Assembly: GCF_009914335.1 (NCBI RefSeq)
Contig: NZ_CP043925.1
Coordinates: forward strand, 496,001 to 560,000
From: Proteus columbae
GTDB lineage: Bacteria; Pseudomonadota; Gammaproteobacteria; Enterobacterales; Enterobacteriaceae
Length of the DNA stretch: 64,000 nucleotides
Direction of reading: 5' to 3'
Part shown: positions 9,100-18,176 of the stretch, piece by piece
Layout: each line of letters opens with the position of its first letter
Position numbering within the stretch: position 1 is the first letter of the stretch
Position numbers and translations under genes: made by a program
The notes under the pieces: model-generated
Databases searched by the model: none
What the model was told of the DNA's origin: nothing
The model's input: only the letters and a program-made list of their open reading frames with translations

Positions 9100-9201
9100 G
9101 GTCTGTTTTCTTTTAAATATAGGTTTGTTTACTAGGGTAATAGAGTGATAACTATCAGCATGATTATGATAAAAGTGATACTCACTCTAAAATATCATAC
9201 A

Positions 9202-9216
9202 TTACACGGTGTAATA
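9202..9216. promoter_or_regulatory. Perfect 15-bp palindrome before the SUKH gene
   Basis: ATTACACGGTGTAAT (7-1-7 inverted repeat) lies about 24 bp before the SUKH start, in the gap shared with the divergent acidic-protein gene. A repressor operator would fit; no regulator gene is adjacent. Confidence 0.35.
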
Positions 9217-9239
9217 GAACTCAAATAAGTGAGATAGTG

Positions 9240-9767
9240 ATGTTAACGGCATTAAATCAGCAACTACCTATTCCTTCTGCAATACATGAAAATGGAAAAG
9301 AAGAGAGATGGCCATTAATTGATAATAAATATGCCTTTCCCAAAGATTATATTGCGTTTATCACCCAATATGGATCAGGTCAGGTAGTTGATTTTATAAC
9401 GTTATTTAACCCCTTTAGTAAAAATGAGTACATTAATTTTTTCCAGCAAAAAGAGCAGATCCTTGAAGATTTCAGCTCATTAATCAATGATGATCCTAAT
9501 TACTATCGTTTTGTTCTATATCCAAAATGTAATGGGCTTTTACCCATTGGTGTTACTGATAATGGTGATACGCTTTTTTGGGTTGTTTTATCAGAAAATA
9601 GTGAGCTTTGGACAATGGCAATTATTCCATCTAGAGGATCAGAGGTAGAATTTATTGCAGAGAATCTGACAGGGTTTTTAGAGGGAGTTTTATCAAAACG
9701 AATACGTTGCCAATCATTCCCCGAGGGATTCCCATCAGAAAAAATGATATTTAGCCCAGAAGTTTGA
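9240..9767 (+). CDS. SMI1/KNR4 (SUKH) family protein
   Basis: A 175-residue cytosolic protein. The pattern FPKDYIAFITQYGSG near the N-terminus and LLPIGVTDNGDTLFWVV in the middle are the signature segments of the SUKH superfamily, whose bacterial members often act as immunity proteins against secreted nuclease or deaminase toxins, though many have no known partner. No toxin, Rhs or VgrG gene is in the neighbourhood, so this one is an orphan. ATG at 9240 is preferred over an in-frame GTG three bases earlier; the Shine-Dalgarno sequence is weak for both. Confidence 0.8.
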   Translation: MLTALNQQLPIPSAIHENGKEERWPLIDNKYAFPKDYIAFITQYGSGQVVDFITLFNPFSKNEYINFFQQKEQILEDFSSLINDDPNYYRFVLYPKCNGLLPIGVTDNGDTLFWVVLSENSELWTMAIIPSRGSEVEFIAENLTGFLEGVLSKRIRCQSFPEGFPSEKMIFSPEV

Positions 9768-9771
9768 TGAG

Positions 9772-10524
9772 TTATTTTCCTATGGGGAGTTGAGTCACAA
9801 AATAGGAAGTAGCAAGTCCAATAAAGATAGAAATGCTAAAGCTAATCAGTGTACCTAACATAACATATTCTGTTAGCTTTTTATCTTGATCATTTTGTAA
9901 TTCACCAAATCTAAATATTGATTTAGCTGCTAATAAAAAGCCAATTGCTGCAAATTGATTTAAAAGAATAAAAGTTAAGATTAGTATTCTTTCTAAATAA
10001 CCAATAGATTGACCCGCAGAAACGAGTGTTGAGCCTTCTACTGCAACAGGTGTCCATTTCTTTAGTAACATATAAATAAGGCTCGAAATAGGCTTTAAAA
10101 GAATGATGTAGGCAAGAACAACAATAAGATATTTGTAGTTGATATTTTTAAAACTAAGATCATGGAATATTTGAGTATTTTGATCAACAAGCACTATCCA
10201 TAAAAAGGTAATCATGAATAAATGAAGAGCTTGATCAGTAATAAACCATCTTAAAGAGTTATCAGTATAAGATTTACCAAGATCAAAAAAATAATGTGTT
10301 ATTAATATAATTAGACTGTAAATGAAAATAAAACTAAAACTTATCTCAGACATTAAAACTAGAATAATAAAGGTTATTCCAGCGTGCAGTAGTGAGTGTA
10401 AGTAAAGCTCTTTAGATTTGTAATGTAGAGCATTTCGCGCTTCTATCCATGCTTTAGGTTGTAAATAAAAATCAAAAGCAATATGAGCAATATAGAGAGA
10501 AATAAGAAGCGTAAAATTATACAT
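9772..10524 (-). CDS. DUF3307-type multi-pass membrane protein, partner of the SatD gene
   Basis: A 250-residue, very hydrophobic protein with about six or seven predicted spans. The opening IAHIAFDFYLQPKAWIEAR, with conserved His, Asp-Phe and Leu-Gln, followed by HSLLHAGITF, is the pattern of DUF3307 proteins. Biochemical function is unknown. It starts one base past the stop of the SatD-family gene, so the pair should be co-transcribed and coupled. The gene is more AT-rich than its core neighbours, compatible with horizontal origin. It may be the membrane effector or sensor of the pair (inference). Confidence 0.8.
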   Translation of the reverse strand: MYNFTLLISLYIAHIAFDFYLQPKAWIEARNALHYKSKELYLHSLLHAGITFIILVLMSEISFSFIFIYSLIILITHYFFDLGKSYTDNSLRWFITDQALHLFMITFLWIVLVDQNTQIFHDLSFKNINYKYLIVVLAYIILLKPISSLIYMLLKKWTPVAVEGSTLVSAGQSIGYLERILILTFILLNQFAAIGFLLAAKSIFRFGELQNDQDKKLTEYVMLGTLISFSISIFIGLATSYFVTQLPIGK

Positions 10525-10525
10525 A

Positions 10526-11158
10526 TCAATAAGCCTTGTTAATTAAATAATTAACGTATTGAATATATTCATCTATTAACTGGTAGTGGCTAGCGTTCAA
10601 TAATCGTGTAATATTACTTCTCGATTTTTTTAATTCATTGGCAATAGCATAATGAGATTTATCTTCATTAACCATATATTTAAGTAAAACTTGCGCTTGT
10701 GCTCGAGTTATTTCTTTAAGTTGTATATCTAAGTATTTAGTCACTAAAGTAATATTTTTTTGAAATTCTTTATCTGATGTAGATATTGTTAATATTTCAC
10801 TTTTCATCTTATCTAATCCTTCGCCCGATAAGATAAAGGCTTCACCCATTGATGTTCTAATATCATTACGCAATGGATTAATTTGACCGATACCAATACT
10901 TTGACGAGCACTGATGTTTAGTTCTGACGTTTTCAATGCTAATTGAATAACGATAGCAACTTTAATGGCATCATAAGCGTGTAAGCAAACAAGTTGGAAG
11001 GAGTCACCGCGATATCTGTCATATTTAAGTGGTAACTGTTCTGAGAGTAATTGAACCGTCTGCTCCAAGGTATAGAGCATAACATCATAGTTTTCAGGTG
11101 TGATGTTTCTAGAGCCTATGATATCACCTGTAATCACACTTACGATGTCTTTATTCAT
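10526..11158 (-). CDS. SatD-family protein with cyclase-like motifs and C-terminal helix-turn-helix
   Basis: A 210-residue soluble protein of the SatD family. The N-terminal VITGDIIGS (Asp12) and YRGDSFQL (Asp52) are spaced as the two metal-binding aspartates of class III nucleotidyl cyclases. RQSIGIG (about 85-91) and SMGEAFILSGEGLDKM (about 103-118) occupy the places of the RIGIHTG and GxxVNxAARL segments of that fold. Residues about 168-195 (SHYAIANELKKSRSNITRLL) form a helix-turn-helix. Family membership is recognised; the cyclase-like fold and any catalysis are inference. It heads a two-gene unit with the DUF3307 protein, behind twin operators. An AAGAG Shine-Dalgarno precedes the ATG. 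Confidence 0.8.
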   Translation of the reverse strand: MNKDIVSVITGDIIGSRNITPENYDVMLYTLEQTVQLLSEQLPLKYDRYRGDSFQLVCLHAYDAIKVAIVIQLALKTSELNISARQSIGIGQINPLRNDIRTSMGEAFILSGEGLDKMKSEILTISTSDKEFQKNITLVTKYLDIQLKEITRAQAQVLLKYMVNEDKSHYAIANELKKSRSNITRLLNASHYQLIDEYIQYVNYLINKAY

Positions 11159-11242
11159 TAGCGTGCTCTTATTATTTTGTGAGAGAAATAGAATGAGTAT
11201 AGTGATCTTTTACTCAGTTATTTAATTGAAATACAAAAAATA

Positions 11243-11270
11243 ATGTTACCATATTTGGTAACATGGTCAA
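11243..11270 (-). promoter_or_regulatory. Probable sigma-70 promoter of the SatD-DUF3307 unit
   Basis: On the minus strand, TTGACC (-35, 11265-11270) and TAACAT (-10, 11243-11248) are separated by 16 bp. The -10 lies inside the proximal palindrome and the -35 lies between the two palindromes, a geometry suited to repression. Confidence 0.5.
11245..11262. promoter_or_regulatory. Palindromic operator 1 of the SatD unit
   Basis: GTTACC-ATATTT-GGTAAC: perfect 6-bp arms with a 6-bp spacer. It repeats 28 bp away as operator 2. Confidence 0.7.
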
Positions 11271-11272
11271 AT

Positions 11273-11290
11273 GTTACCATATTGGGTAAC
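11273..11290. promoter_or_regulatory. Palindromic operator 2 of the SatD unit
   Basis: GTTACC-ATATTG-GGTAAC: the same perfect arms as operator 1, with one base changed in the spacer. A 28-bp repeat period is nearly three helical turns, allowing two dimers on nearly one DNA face. Confidence 0.7.
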
Positions 11291-11332
11291 TTAATGATTT
11301 ATGTTATAGAGCAAGCGTGAAAAATAGGCAAC

Positions 11333-11369
11333 AAAAAAGCCTTTTCTGGAAACCCAGAAAAGGCTTTTT
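11333..11369 (-). terminator. Terminator of dusB-fis
   Basis: AAAAAGCCTTTTCTGG (11334-11349) pairs perfectly with CCAGAAAAGGCTTTTT (11354-11369). T-runs on both strands make it potentially bidirectional. Confidence 0.9.
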
Positions 11370-11395
11370 ATAAAAATAGACCTAACTGACTAGGA

Positions 11396-11692
11396 TCAGT
11401 TCATGCCGTATTTTTTCAGTTTCTTACGCAGTGTACCACGGTTAATGCCCATCATTTGCGCTGCACGCGTTTGGTTGCCACGGGTGTACTGCATTACCAT
11501 GTCCAACAATGGCTGTTCAACTTCAGCCAATACTAGCTCATATAAGTCATTAACATCTTGACCATTTAATTGAGCAAAATAGTTCTTCAGTGCTTGTTTA
11601 ACTGAGTCACGTAAAGGTTTTTGGGTCACCTGATCTTGTGAATTTACGGTGGCAACTGTTAGTACGTCTGAATTTACGCGTTGTTCGAACAT
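11396..11692 (-). CDS. fis: Nucleoid-associated protein Fis
   Basis: DNA-bending global regulator of rRNA and growth-phase transcription. The 98-residue length is exact for the family, and the C-terminal helix-turn-helix ([25 protein letters not shown]) is essentially identical to E. coli Fis; differences are confined to the N-terminal part. It is the second gene of dusB-fis, 20 bp after dusB, and is followed by a strong terminator. Transcription should come from the promoter in front of dusB. Confidence 0.99.
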   Translation of the reverse strand: MFEQRVNSDVLTVATVNSQDQVTQKPLRDSVKQALKNYFAQLNGQDVNDLYELVLAEVEQPLLDMVMQYTRGNQTRAAQMMGINRGTLRKKLKKYGMN

Positions 11693-11712
11693 AGTTCTGT
11701 CAGCTCTTTTAT

Positions 11713-12684
11713 TTATTTACGCAAAAAATTTTCGAAATATGCTTCCAACGCCTCCAGCTGTTCGCTGGCATCCTCTATGGCGTTGAAGGAGCGCCGAAAC
11801 TGGTCATCAGGGGCATGTTCCTTGAGATACCAAGAGACATGCTTGCGTGCAATGCGAGTTCCTTTGCCTTGACCGTAAAAGTCGTGCAACTCACGCACAT
11901 GCTTTTGCATTATTTGTTGTACCTCTGCAATCGGCAGAGGGGGCAACAGTTCACCTGTGTCCAGATAGTGCTGGATTTCCCGAAAGATCCAGGGTCTTCC
12001 CTGAGCAGCGCGACCGATCATCAAAGCATCGGCTCCAGTGTAGTCTAATACTGCTCTGGCTTTTAGCGGGTCTGTTATGTCTCCATTCGCAATAATGGGA
12101 ATAGAAACACTCTGCTTAACTGTCCGAATACTGTCGTATTCGGCTTCCCCTTTGAACAAACACTCGCGTGTACGTCCATGAATAGTGAGAGCCTGAATAC
12201 CACAACGTTCAGCCAATTTGGCAATCTCTACACAGTTACGTTCATCAGGTGACCAGCCAGTACGGATCTTGAGAGTAACAGGAACATCTACCGCGTTAAC
12301 CACAGCAGAGAGGATCTCTGCGACAAGGTCGGGATGACGAAGTAGTGCTGAACCGGCTAGCTTTTTATTCACCTTTTTTGCAGGGCAACCCATGTTAATG
12401 TCGATAATTTGAGCGCCACTATCTGCGTTTATTTTCGCAGCTGCCGCCATATCAACGGGATCACTTCCTGCAATTTGTACGGAGCGGATCCCCAATTCAT
12501 CACTATGTACCATTCGTAATCGAGACTTGTCTGTCTGCCAAACCTGAGGATTGGAAGAAAGCATTTCAGAAACTGTCATACCCGCACCCATATCATAGCA
12601 AAGTGACCGAAAAGGTCGGTCTGTAACGCCAGCCATGGGAGCCGCGATAAGGCAATTTTTTAACTGATACTGTCCGATTCGCAT
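11713..12684 (-). CDS. dusB: tRNA-dihydrouridine synthase B
   Basis: FMN enzyme that reduces uridine to dihydrouridine in the tRNA D-loop. The (beta/alpha)8 barrel begins [15 protein letters not shown]; catalytic Cys is at residue 100 in [30 protein letters not shown] is the flavin phosphate segment. The frame can be extended to a TTG at 12702, but ATG at 12684 (MRIGQYQL) matches the known N-terminus and gives 323 residues. No strong Shine-Dalgarno is seen, as is typical of this first gene of dusB-fis. Confidence 0.97.
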   Translation of the reverse strand: MRIGQYQLKNCLIAAPMAGVTDRPFRSLCYDMGAGMTVSEMLSSNPQVWQTDKSRLRMVHSDELGIRSVQIAGSDPVDMAAAAKINADSGAQIIDINMGCPAKKVNKKLAGSALLRHPDLVAEILSAVVNAVDVPVTLKIRTGWSPDERNCVEIAKLAERCGIQALTIHGRTRECLFKGEAEYDSIRTVKQSVSIPIIANGDITDPLKARAVLDYTGADALMIGRAAQGRPWIFREIQHYLDTGELLPPLPIAEVQQIMQKHVRELHDFYGQGKGTRIARKHVSWYLKEHAPDDQFRRSFNAIEDASEQLEALEAYFENFLRK

Positions 12685-12723
12685 AGATGAAAAGAGGGCC
12701 AAACTGTGACTGCAAGGGCGCGT

Positions 12724-12752
12724 ATATTACGCATTTTTTGCCAGATATGAAA
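12724..12752 (-). promoter_or_regulatory. dusB-fis promoter with GC-rich discriminator
   Basis: On the minus strand TTTCAT (-35, 12747-12752) and TAATAT (-10, 12724-12729) are 17 bp apart, followed by the discriminator ACGCGCCC. A poor -35 plus a GC-rich discriminator is the known design of the E. coli fis promoter, linked to stringent and growth-rate control. Confidence 0.8.
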
Positions 12753-12906
12753 GGACAAAGTTTAACCAAATTGCGAAAAAAAGTTACTTTTTTACACTTG
12801 ATTTTTTATGAACTGATTATTTAATCAATAAAAACATAATGTTATGTATTTTTAAAAAATTAAAAATTGACGATATAGAATTGATAAACAAGTGGAACTA
12901 AGTAGA

Positions 12907-12943
12907 GTTTATCAGGCAAAAATGTGATTAATGCCTGATAAAC
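12907..12943 (-). terminator. Large hairpin downstream of prmA
   Basis: GTTTATCAGGCA (12907-12918) pairs perfectly over 12 bp with TGCCTGATAAAC (12932-12943). It lies about 60 bp past the prmA stop. There is no T-run on either side, so it may protect the 3' end or be a REP-like unit rather than a textbook terminator. Confidence 0.45.
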
Positions 12944-13005
12944 AATAATTAAGTGAAATTTTAACGCAATGAGATTATCTCATTTTGGTTAATATTTGTT
13001 CGATG

Positions 13006-13887
13006 TTATTTTTTCACACCGGTAATACGGCACCACTCTTCTTTTTCGGCAACAGGATCTAAGTTAAATAGTCCTTCATAGGCGGCTGCTACACCTTCTG
13101 CTTGTGTCGCTAACACACCAGAAAGGCCTAGGTGTCCACCTTGACGTGGCAGTGTACTGATAACAGGTGCAAGTTCACGCAATGGACCTGCTAAAATATT
13201 AGCGACGACAACATCGGCACTGAGGTTATCTGGTTGGTCTTTTGCCAGATACAGTGTGAGTGCGTCAGAAACGCCATTACGCTGCGCATTATCACGGCTT
13301 GCTTGGATGGCTTGAGGATCGATATCAATACCAATTGCTTTAGCTGCACCCAGCTTTAATGCCGCAATAGCTAAAATGCCAGAGCCACAACCGAAGTCGA
13401 TAACCGTTTTACCCACTAAATCTAAACCATCAAGCCACTGAAGGCATAATGAGGTAGTAGGGTGGGTACCTGTACCAAAGGCAAGACCAGGGTCTAGCAT
13501 GACGTTCACGGCGTTAGGATCAGGTACTTCACGCCAGCTTGGGCAAATCCATAAACGCTCACCGAAACGCATTGGGTGGAAGTTATCCATCCATTCACGT
13601 TCCCAATCTTTATCTTCGAGTTGTTCAACTTTGTGCAGGAAGCCTTTACCGAGTAGTGGCGTATTTTCTAACATCGCCACAACGATTTTCATGTCAGTTT
13701 CTGCATCATATAAACCGATAACGTCAGTATCACCCCAAAGGCGAGTTTCACCCGGTAACGGTTCAAAAATAGGGGTATCGTGACTATCTTGGAAAGTCAC
13801 TGAAACGGCACCGCTTTCAACCAATTCATCACCAATAGCTTCTGCATTAGCGGCGGTTGCATTAAGTCTTAATTGTATCCAAGGCAT
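13006..13887 (-). CDS. prmA: Ribosomal protein L11 methyltransferase
   Basis: SAM-dependent enzyme that trimethylates ribosomal protein L11. MPWIQLRL opens the N-terminal substrate-recognition domain; [17 protein letters not shown] and the SAM-binding loop [20 protein letters not shown] follow, with [16 protein letters not shown] closing the catalytic centre. The start at 13887, preceded by AAAGAGA, gives 293 residues, exactly the E. coli length; the extension to 13914 is discarded. It follows panF by 23 bp. Confidence 0.97.
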   Translation of the reverse strand: MPWIQLRLNATAANAEAIGDELVESGAVSVTFQDSHDTPIFEPLPGETRLWGDTDVIGLYDAETDMKIVVAMLENTPLLGKGFLHKVEQLEDKDWEREWMDNFHPMRFGERLWICPSWREVPDPNAVNVMLDPGLAFGTGTHPTTSLCLQWLDGLDLVGKTVIDFGCGSGILAIAALKLGAAKAIGIDIDPQAIQASRDNAQRNGVSDALTLYLAKDQPDNLSADVVVANILAGPLRELAPVISTLPRQGGHLGLSGVLATQAEGVAAAYEGLFNLDPVAEKEEWCRITGVKK

Positions 13888-13910
13888 AATTAGTCTCTTT
13901 AAAAACGAAT

Positions 13911-15362
13911 TCACTGTAATGATGCTGATTGAGGCAGAGTATGCTCTCCAAATCGATTAGCCACAAGAAACGCGACTAAGCTCAATAACAGTGATGGAAC
14001 AATGGGGTGAAATCCAGCGATCTGGATGTTAAATGTCGCAAGGGTGGCATAGAGTGTGGCACCTGTGATCATGCCCGCAATAGCACCATAACGGTTAGCT
14101 TTTTCCCAATAAAGCCCAAGAACTAAAGGCCATAAGAAAACAGCTTGTAGGCCACCAAAAGCAAGTAAGTTAAGCCAAATAATCATTGATGGTGGGTTCC
14201 ATGCTGCAAATAGCAGTAACACACCTAAAATCAAGGTCGAAAGGCTCGATAAACGAGAGATGCGTTTCTCGTTAGTTATCGCATGCGGAGCGATATTGAG
14301 ATAGAGATCTTTGACCAAAGTTGCTGACGATTGTAACAGTTGCGCATTTATCGTCGACATAATGGCGGCCATAGGCGCAGCAAGGAAAATACCGGCTGCA
14401 ATAGGCGGTAATACTTCAACCATTAATGTTGGAATAACTTGATCAGGAACAGTGAGATCAGGAATGATCGCCCGACCTAATGCGCCAGCAAAGTGCATAC
14501 CAAACATCAATAATGACATCACGATTGTGCCAATAATGATCCCTTTATGCATGGCTTTACTGTCTTTGTAAGAGATGCAACGTACCGCAGTATGTGGCAA
14601 GCCAATAACACCAAAACAGACAAGAACCCAGAATGATGCCATAAACGGACCACTTAAAATCCCATCAGCCCCTTGAGGAGAGGTTAATGCAGGATCGATG
14701 GTATTGAGTTTTTGTATCGCAACATCTAATCCACCTGCTTTATAGATAATGGCAAACAGGAGAATAAATGTACCAAGTAGCATCACAAGGCCTTGTAAGG
14801 CATCGTTTAATACGCTGGCTCTAAATCCGCCAATCGCAGTATACAGCGCAATGGAGATCCCAAAGATCAGCAAGCCGAATTCATAAGGAATGCCTGCTGC
14901 AGTTTCTAATAAGCGTGCTCCACCAATAAATTGCACAGTCATCGCGCCGACAAAAGCGACTAACAGGCTTAAACTGGCAAACCAGACGAGGAAACGACTT
15001 TTGTAACGAGCATAAAGCATGTCATTTAAGGTAACAGCATTATAACGGCGCGCTAAAATGGCAAACTTTTTCCCTAAAACACCCAAAGAGAGCCAAATAG
15101 CGGGAAGTTGGATCATTGAAAGTAATACCCAACCAATACCGTATTTATAGGCAGCACCCGGCCCGCCAATAAAGGAGCTTGCACTGACATAAGTTGCAGT
15201 GATAGTCATGGCTAGCACGAAGCCACCCATTGAGCGGTTACCAAGAAAATATTCGTTAAGAAATTCGCCTTTTTCGCGCTTACGATAAGCATAAGCTGAC
15301 AGCAGAAAAACTAACAGAAGGTAGCCAATCAGTGGCACTATGACTTCAGTTTGCATCGTCAT
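13911..15362 (-). CDS. panF: Sodium/pantothenate symporter
   Basis: Imports pantothenate with sodium across the inner membrane for coenzyme A synthesis. It is a sodium:solute symporter (SSS) family protein with about 13 spans; [37 protein letters not shown] and the [14 protein letters not shown] segment are highly conserved. Three ATGs lie within 13 bases; the one at 15362 has GGAG six bases upstream and gives 483 residues, matching E. coli. It overlaps the 3' end of yhdT, as expected for a coupled pair. Confidence 0.96.
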   Translation of the reverse strand: MTMQTEVIVPLIGYLLLVFLLSAYAYRKREKGEFLNEYFLGNRSMGGFVLAMTITATYVSASSFIGGPGAAYKYGIGWVLLSMIQLPAIWLSLGVLGKKFAILARRYNAVTLNDMLYARYKSRFLVWFASLSLLVAFVGAMTVQFIGGARLLETAAGIPYEFGLLIFGISIALYTAIGGFRASVLNDALQGLVMLLGTFILLFAIIYKAGGLDVAIQKLNTIDPALTSPQGADGILSGPFMASFWVLVCFGVIGLPHTAVRCISYKDSKAMHKGIIIGTIVMSLLMFGMHFAGALGRAIIPDLTVPDQVIPTLMVEVLPPIAAGIFLAAPMAAIMSTINAQLLQSSATLVKDLYLNIAPHAITNEKRISRLSSLSTLILGVLLLFAAWNPPSMIIWLNLLAFGGLQAVFLWPLVLGLYWEKANRYGAIAGMITGATLYATLATFNIQIAGFHPIVPSLLLSLVAFLVANRFGEHTLPQSASLQ

Positions 15363-15594
15363 GCTCATCTCCTAACGGCATATCTTTGAAAAAGTAGCGC
15401 ACCATCAGATAGCACAACAGAAAAAACAAAACAGGTAGGAATAAGCATGAAAGCTCAAACCAAAGAGGTAAACCAGTAATGCCTAGTGTGTTATCAGGTA
15501 AATAGGCGGTAATTAACCAACCCAACAAATACATAAAAGTTAAAATTAGGGCCCAAAGGGCTTCTTTGTGGGCCTGAACAAAACGTTTGTCCAT
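15346..15594 (-). CDS. yhdT: YhdT family inner-membrane protein
   Basis: A small membrane protein of 82 residues with two hydrophobic spans and an acidic tail, always found just before panF in enterics. Opening MDKRFVQAHKEALWAL is nearly identical to E. coli YhdT (80 residues). ATG at 15594 with GGGAG six bases upstream is preferred over the TTG at 15606. Function is unknown; a role in PanF assembly or activity is suggested only by linkage and overlap. Confidence 0.9.
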   Translation of the reverse strand: MDKRFVQAHKEALWALILTFMYLLGWLITAYLPDNTLGITGLPLWFELSCLFLPVLFFLLCYLMVRYFFKDMPLGDEHDDAN

Positions 15595-15816
15595 CTGTTC
15601 TCCCAATCTTAATAGGGTTAAAAATGAATGGGAGGATTGTACGGGAAAGTGAGTATTGATTCAGTGAAAATTAATCACAAAGTCATGAGGGAGTATTAAA
15701 AATAGATTATCTTATTGTTTTTAAATATAAATATGAAAGAAAACAGTACGGGTTTTAATTAAGAAATGCGCTTAATTTGTCCTCTATGGATCTGTTTATG
15801 GCGGGTCATCAGCAAT

Positions 15817-15851
15817 AAAAAAGGCATAGTAAATAAACTATGCCTTTTTTT
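15817..15851 (-). terminator. Terminator of aroQ-accB-accC
   Basis: AAAAAAGGCATAGT (15817-15830) pairs perfectly with ACTATGCCTTTTTT (15837-15850), with A/T runs on both strands, just past the accC stop. Confidence 0.9.
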
Positions 15852-15866
15852 GTTAAGCGAGAAAGA

Positions 15867-17216
15867 TTATTTCTCAGCTAAACCTAAACGTTTTTCAAGG
15901 TAGTGAATGTTTGTACCACCTTTTTGGAAATTCTCATCATTCATAATGAACTGGTGCAGTTCAATATTGGTTTTAATACCATCAATGATAAGTTCCGCCA
16001 ACGCATTTTTCATACGAGAGATCGCGATTTCGCGTGTTTCACCGTAAGTGATCAATTTACCAATCATTGAATCATAGTGAGGTGGAACAGTATAACCTGC
16101 GTAAATATGCGATTCCCAACGTACACCAAATCCACCTGGTGAGTGGAAGCGAGTAATTGTACCCGGGCTTGGCATGAAGGTTTTTGGATCTTCTGCGTTG
16201 ATACGACATTCAATTGCATGACCATGAACGTTAACTTGATCTTGCGTTACTGATAAAGGTAAGCCAGATGCAATGCGTAACTGTTCTTTGATTAAGTCGA
16301 TGCCAGTGATCATTTCTGTTACTGGATGTTCAACCTGAATACGGGTGTTCATCTCAATAAAGTAGAATTCGCCATTTTCATACAGGAATTCGAATGTACC
16401 TGCACCACGATAGCCGATTTCAATACATGCGTTCGCACAGCGTTCGCCGATATTTTTACGGATTTCAGGGGTAATACCTGGTGCTGGAGCTTCTTCAACA
16501 ACTTTTTGGTGACGACGTTGCATTGAGCAATCACGTTCAGCCAAATAGATTGCATTACCTTGACCATCAGCCATAACTTGAATTTCAACATGGCGTGGGT
16601 TTTCAAGGTATTTTTCCATGTATACCATGTCGTTGCTAAATGCCGCTTTTGCTTCCGCACGCGTCATTGTAATGGATTGTTCAAGATCTTTTTCAGCACG
16701 AACAACACGCATACCGCGTCCACCACCACCACCAGAGGCTTTGATGATAACTGGGTAGCCAATACGTTTAGCAATTTCAATATTTTTCGCAGTGTCGTTA
16801 CCTAAAGGACCGTCCGATCCTGGTACACAAGGAACACCCGCTTTTTTCATCGCTTCAATAGCAGAAACTTTATCACCCATTAGGCGGATGGTTTCAGCTT
16901 TCGGACCGATAAAAATAAAGCCAGAGCGTTCAACTTGCTCTGCGAAATCAGCATTTTCAGACAGGAAACCGTATCCTGGATGAATGGCTTGTGCGCCACT
17001 GATCTCAGCCGCTGCGATAATTGCAGGGATATTTAGGTAACTTTTTGCTGAAGCAGCGGGACCAATACAGATAGTCTCGTCTGCCAGCAGAACGTGTTTT
17101 AAATCACGGTCTGCCGTGGAGTGAACAGCAACTGCTTTGATCCCAAGCTCTTTACATGCTCTTAGGATACGCAGTGCAATCTCACCACGGTTGGCAATGA
17201 GGATTTTTTCTAGCAT
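15867..17216 (-). CDS. accC: Biotin carboxylase subunit of acetyl-CoA carboxylase
   Basis: ATP-grasp enzyme that carboxylates the biotin of AccB, the first half-reaction of fatty-acid synthesis. [17 protein letters not shown] starts the biotin-carboxylase N-domain; the glycine-rich loop [11 protein letters not shown] covers [17 protein letters not shown] carries the catalytic Glu/Arg residues. Length 449 equals E. coli. It starts 12 bp after accB and ends the aroQ-accB-accC unit before a strong terminator. Confidence 0.99.
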   Translation of the reverse strand: MLEKILIANRGEIALRILRACKELGIKAVAVHSTADRDLKHVLLADETICIGPAASAKSYLNIPAIIAAAEISGAQAIHPGYGFLSENADFAEQVERSGFIFIGPKAETIRLMGDKVSAIEAMKKAGVPCVPGSDGPLGNDTAKNIEIAKRIGYPVIIKASGGGGGRGMRVVRAEKDLEQSITMTRAEAKAAFSNDMVYMEKYLENPRHVEIQVMADGQGNAIYLAERDCSMQRRHQKVVEEAPAPGITPEIRKNIGERCANACIEIGYRGAGTFEFLYENGEFYFIEMNTRIQVEHPVTEMITGIDLIKEQLRIASGLPLSVTQDQVNVHGHAIECRINAEDPKTFMPSPGTITRFHSPGGFGVRWESHIYAGYTVPPHYDSMIGKLITYGETREIAISRMKNALAELIIDGIKTNIELHQFIMNDENFQKGGTNIHYLEKRLGLAEK

Positions 17217-17228
17217 GGACCTGCCTCG

Positions 17229-17699
17229 TTATTCGATAACAAAGAGTGGAGCGTCAAACTCAACGTTGTCGCCATCTTGGCAAAGGATAGATTTAACAAC
17301 ACCTGCTTTGTCAGATTCAATCTGGTTCATCATTTTCATTGCTTCAACGATGCACAGAGTATCGCCTACATTGACTTGCTGACCGACTTCAACAAATTTC
17401 TTAGCTTCAGGGCTTGGTGAGCGGTAGAACGTTCCGACCATTGGTGAACGAACAACGTGACCACTGATTTCTTGCGTTGGTGTAGCCGCTGGTGTTTCTG
17501 GCGCTACAGGCGCAACTGCATTTGCTAATGCAGGTTGAGGTGCCACTGGTGCCGCAAAATATTGCTGAGGAGCCATTTGACCCTGAAGACCAGAGTTACG
17601 ACTAATACGTACTGACTCTTCACCTTCAGAGATTTCCAGTTCAGAAATGCCAGACTCTTCGACTAGCTCGATCAGTTTTTTAATTTTACGAATATCCAT
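17229..17699 (-). CDS. accB: Biotin carboxyl carrier protein
   Basis: Carrier subunit of acetyl-CoA carboxylase. The C-terminal biotinyl domain has Lys122 in the biotinylation motif EAMKMMNQ, and the thumb region characteristic of BCCP is present. An Ala/Pro-rich linker (about residues 44-76) connects it to the N-terminal domain [17 protein letters not shown]. The 156 residues match E. coli exactly. It sits between aroQ and accC with short gaps. Confidence 0.99.
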   Translation of the reverse strand: MDIRKIKKLIELVEESGISELEISEGEESVRISRNSGLQGQMAPQQYFAAPVAPQPALANAVAPVAPETPAATPTQEISGHVVRSPMVGTFYRSPSPEAKKFVEVGQQVNVGDTLCIVEAMKMMNQIESDKAGVVKSILCQDGDNVEFDAPLFVIE

Positions 17700-17732
17700 G
17701 AGTTGATTCCGTACTCTTTTTGATGTTTTTTA

Positions 17733-18176
17733 TTAAGACAAGCGGCTGACCGCTGCCTGTAAAGCAAATCGATAACCTTCTGCACCTAATCCACAGATTA
17801 CGCCTGTTGCGATATCAGAGAGATATGAATGGTGACGGAAAGGCTCCCGACTGTAGACATTGGACAGGTGAATTTCAATAAATGGAATATTCACCCCTAA
17901 TAATGCATCACGCAGTGCAACACTGGTATGCGTGAAAGCTGCAGGATTGATTAATATATAATCGACATTACCCCGAGCTGCATGAATTTTATTTATCAGC
18001 TCAAATTCAGCGTTAGACTGAAAATGACTGAGTTTCACATTTAATGCCTGAGCATCTGCTGACAAACTTTGAACGATATCATCCAGAGTTAGGTGTCCGT
18101 AGGTTTCCGGCTCTCTTGTTCCAAGCAGGTTTAGATTCGGACCATTCAGGAGCAAAATATGAAAATTTTCCGACAT
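17733..18176 (-). CDS. aroQ: Type II 3-dehydroquinate dehydratase
   Basis: Catalyses dehydration of 3-dehydroquinate to 3-dehydroshikimate in the shikimate pathway. [20 protein letters not shown] holds the flexible-lid Arg and catalytic Tyr; [17 protein letters not shown] and [20 protein letters not shown] hold the catalytic His and anion-binding residues. Length 147 is typical. E. coli K-12 uses the unrelated type I enzyme (aroD); the type II gene ahead of accBC is known from Yersinia and related genera. It heads aroQ-accB-accC. Confidence 0.97.
   Translation of the reverse strand: MSENFHILLLNGPNLNLLGTREPETYGHLTLDDIVQSLSADAQALNVKLSHFQSNAEFELINKIHAARGNVDYILINPAAFTHTSVALRDALLGVNIPFIEIHLSNVYSREPFRHHSYLSDIATGVICGLGAEGYRFALQAAVSRLS

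Larger units (their letters stand above)
12685..13005. other. Gene-free gap between prmA and dusB
   Basis: Contains the dusB-fis promoter (12724-12752) and a strong hairpin (12907-12943) downstream of prmA. The rest is AT-rich upstream sequence that in E. coli binds Fis and IHF; no specific sites can be asserted here. Confidence 0.6.

Noticed and set aside
11815..12095. Open frames on the plus strand across dusB
   Set aside because: They are antisense to the highly conserved dusB reading frame and show no recognisable protein features.
16326..16805. Several open frames antisense to accC
   Set aside because: Shadow frames of a strongly conserved gene, with low-complexity Phe/Asn-rich products.
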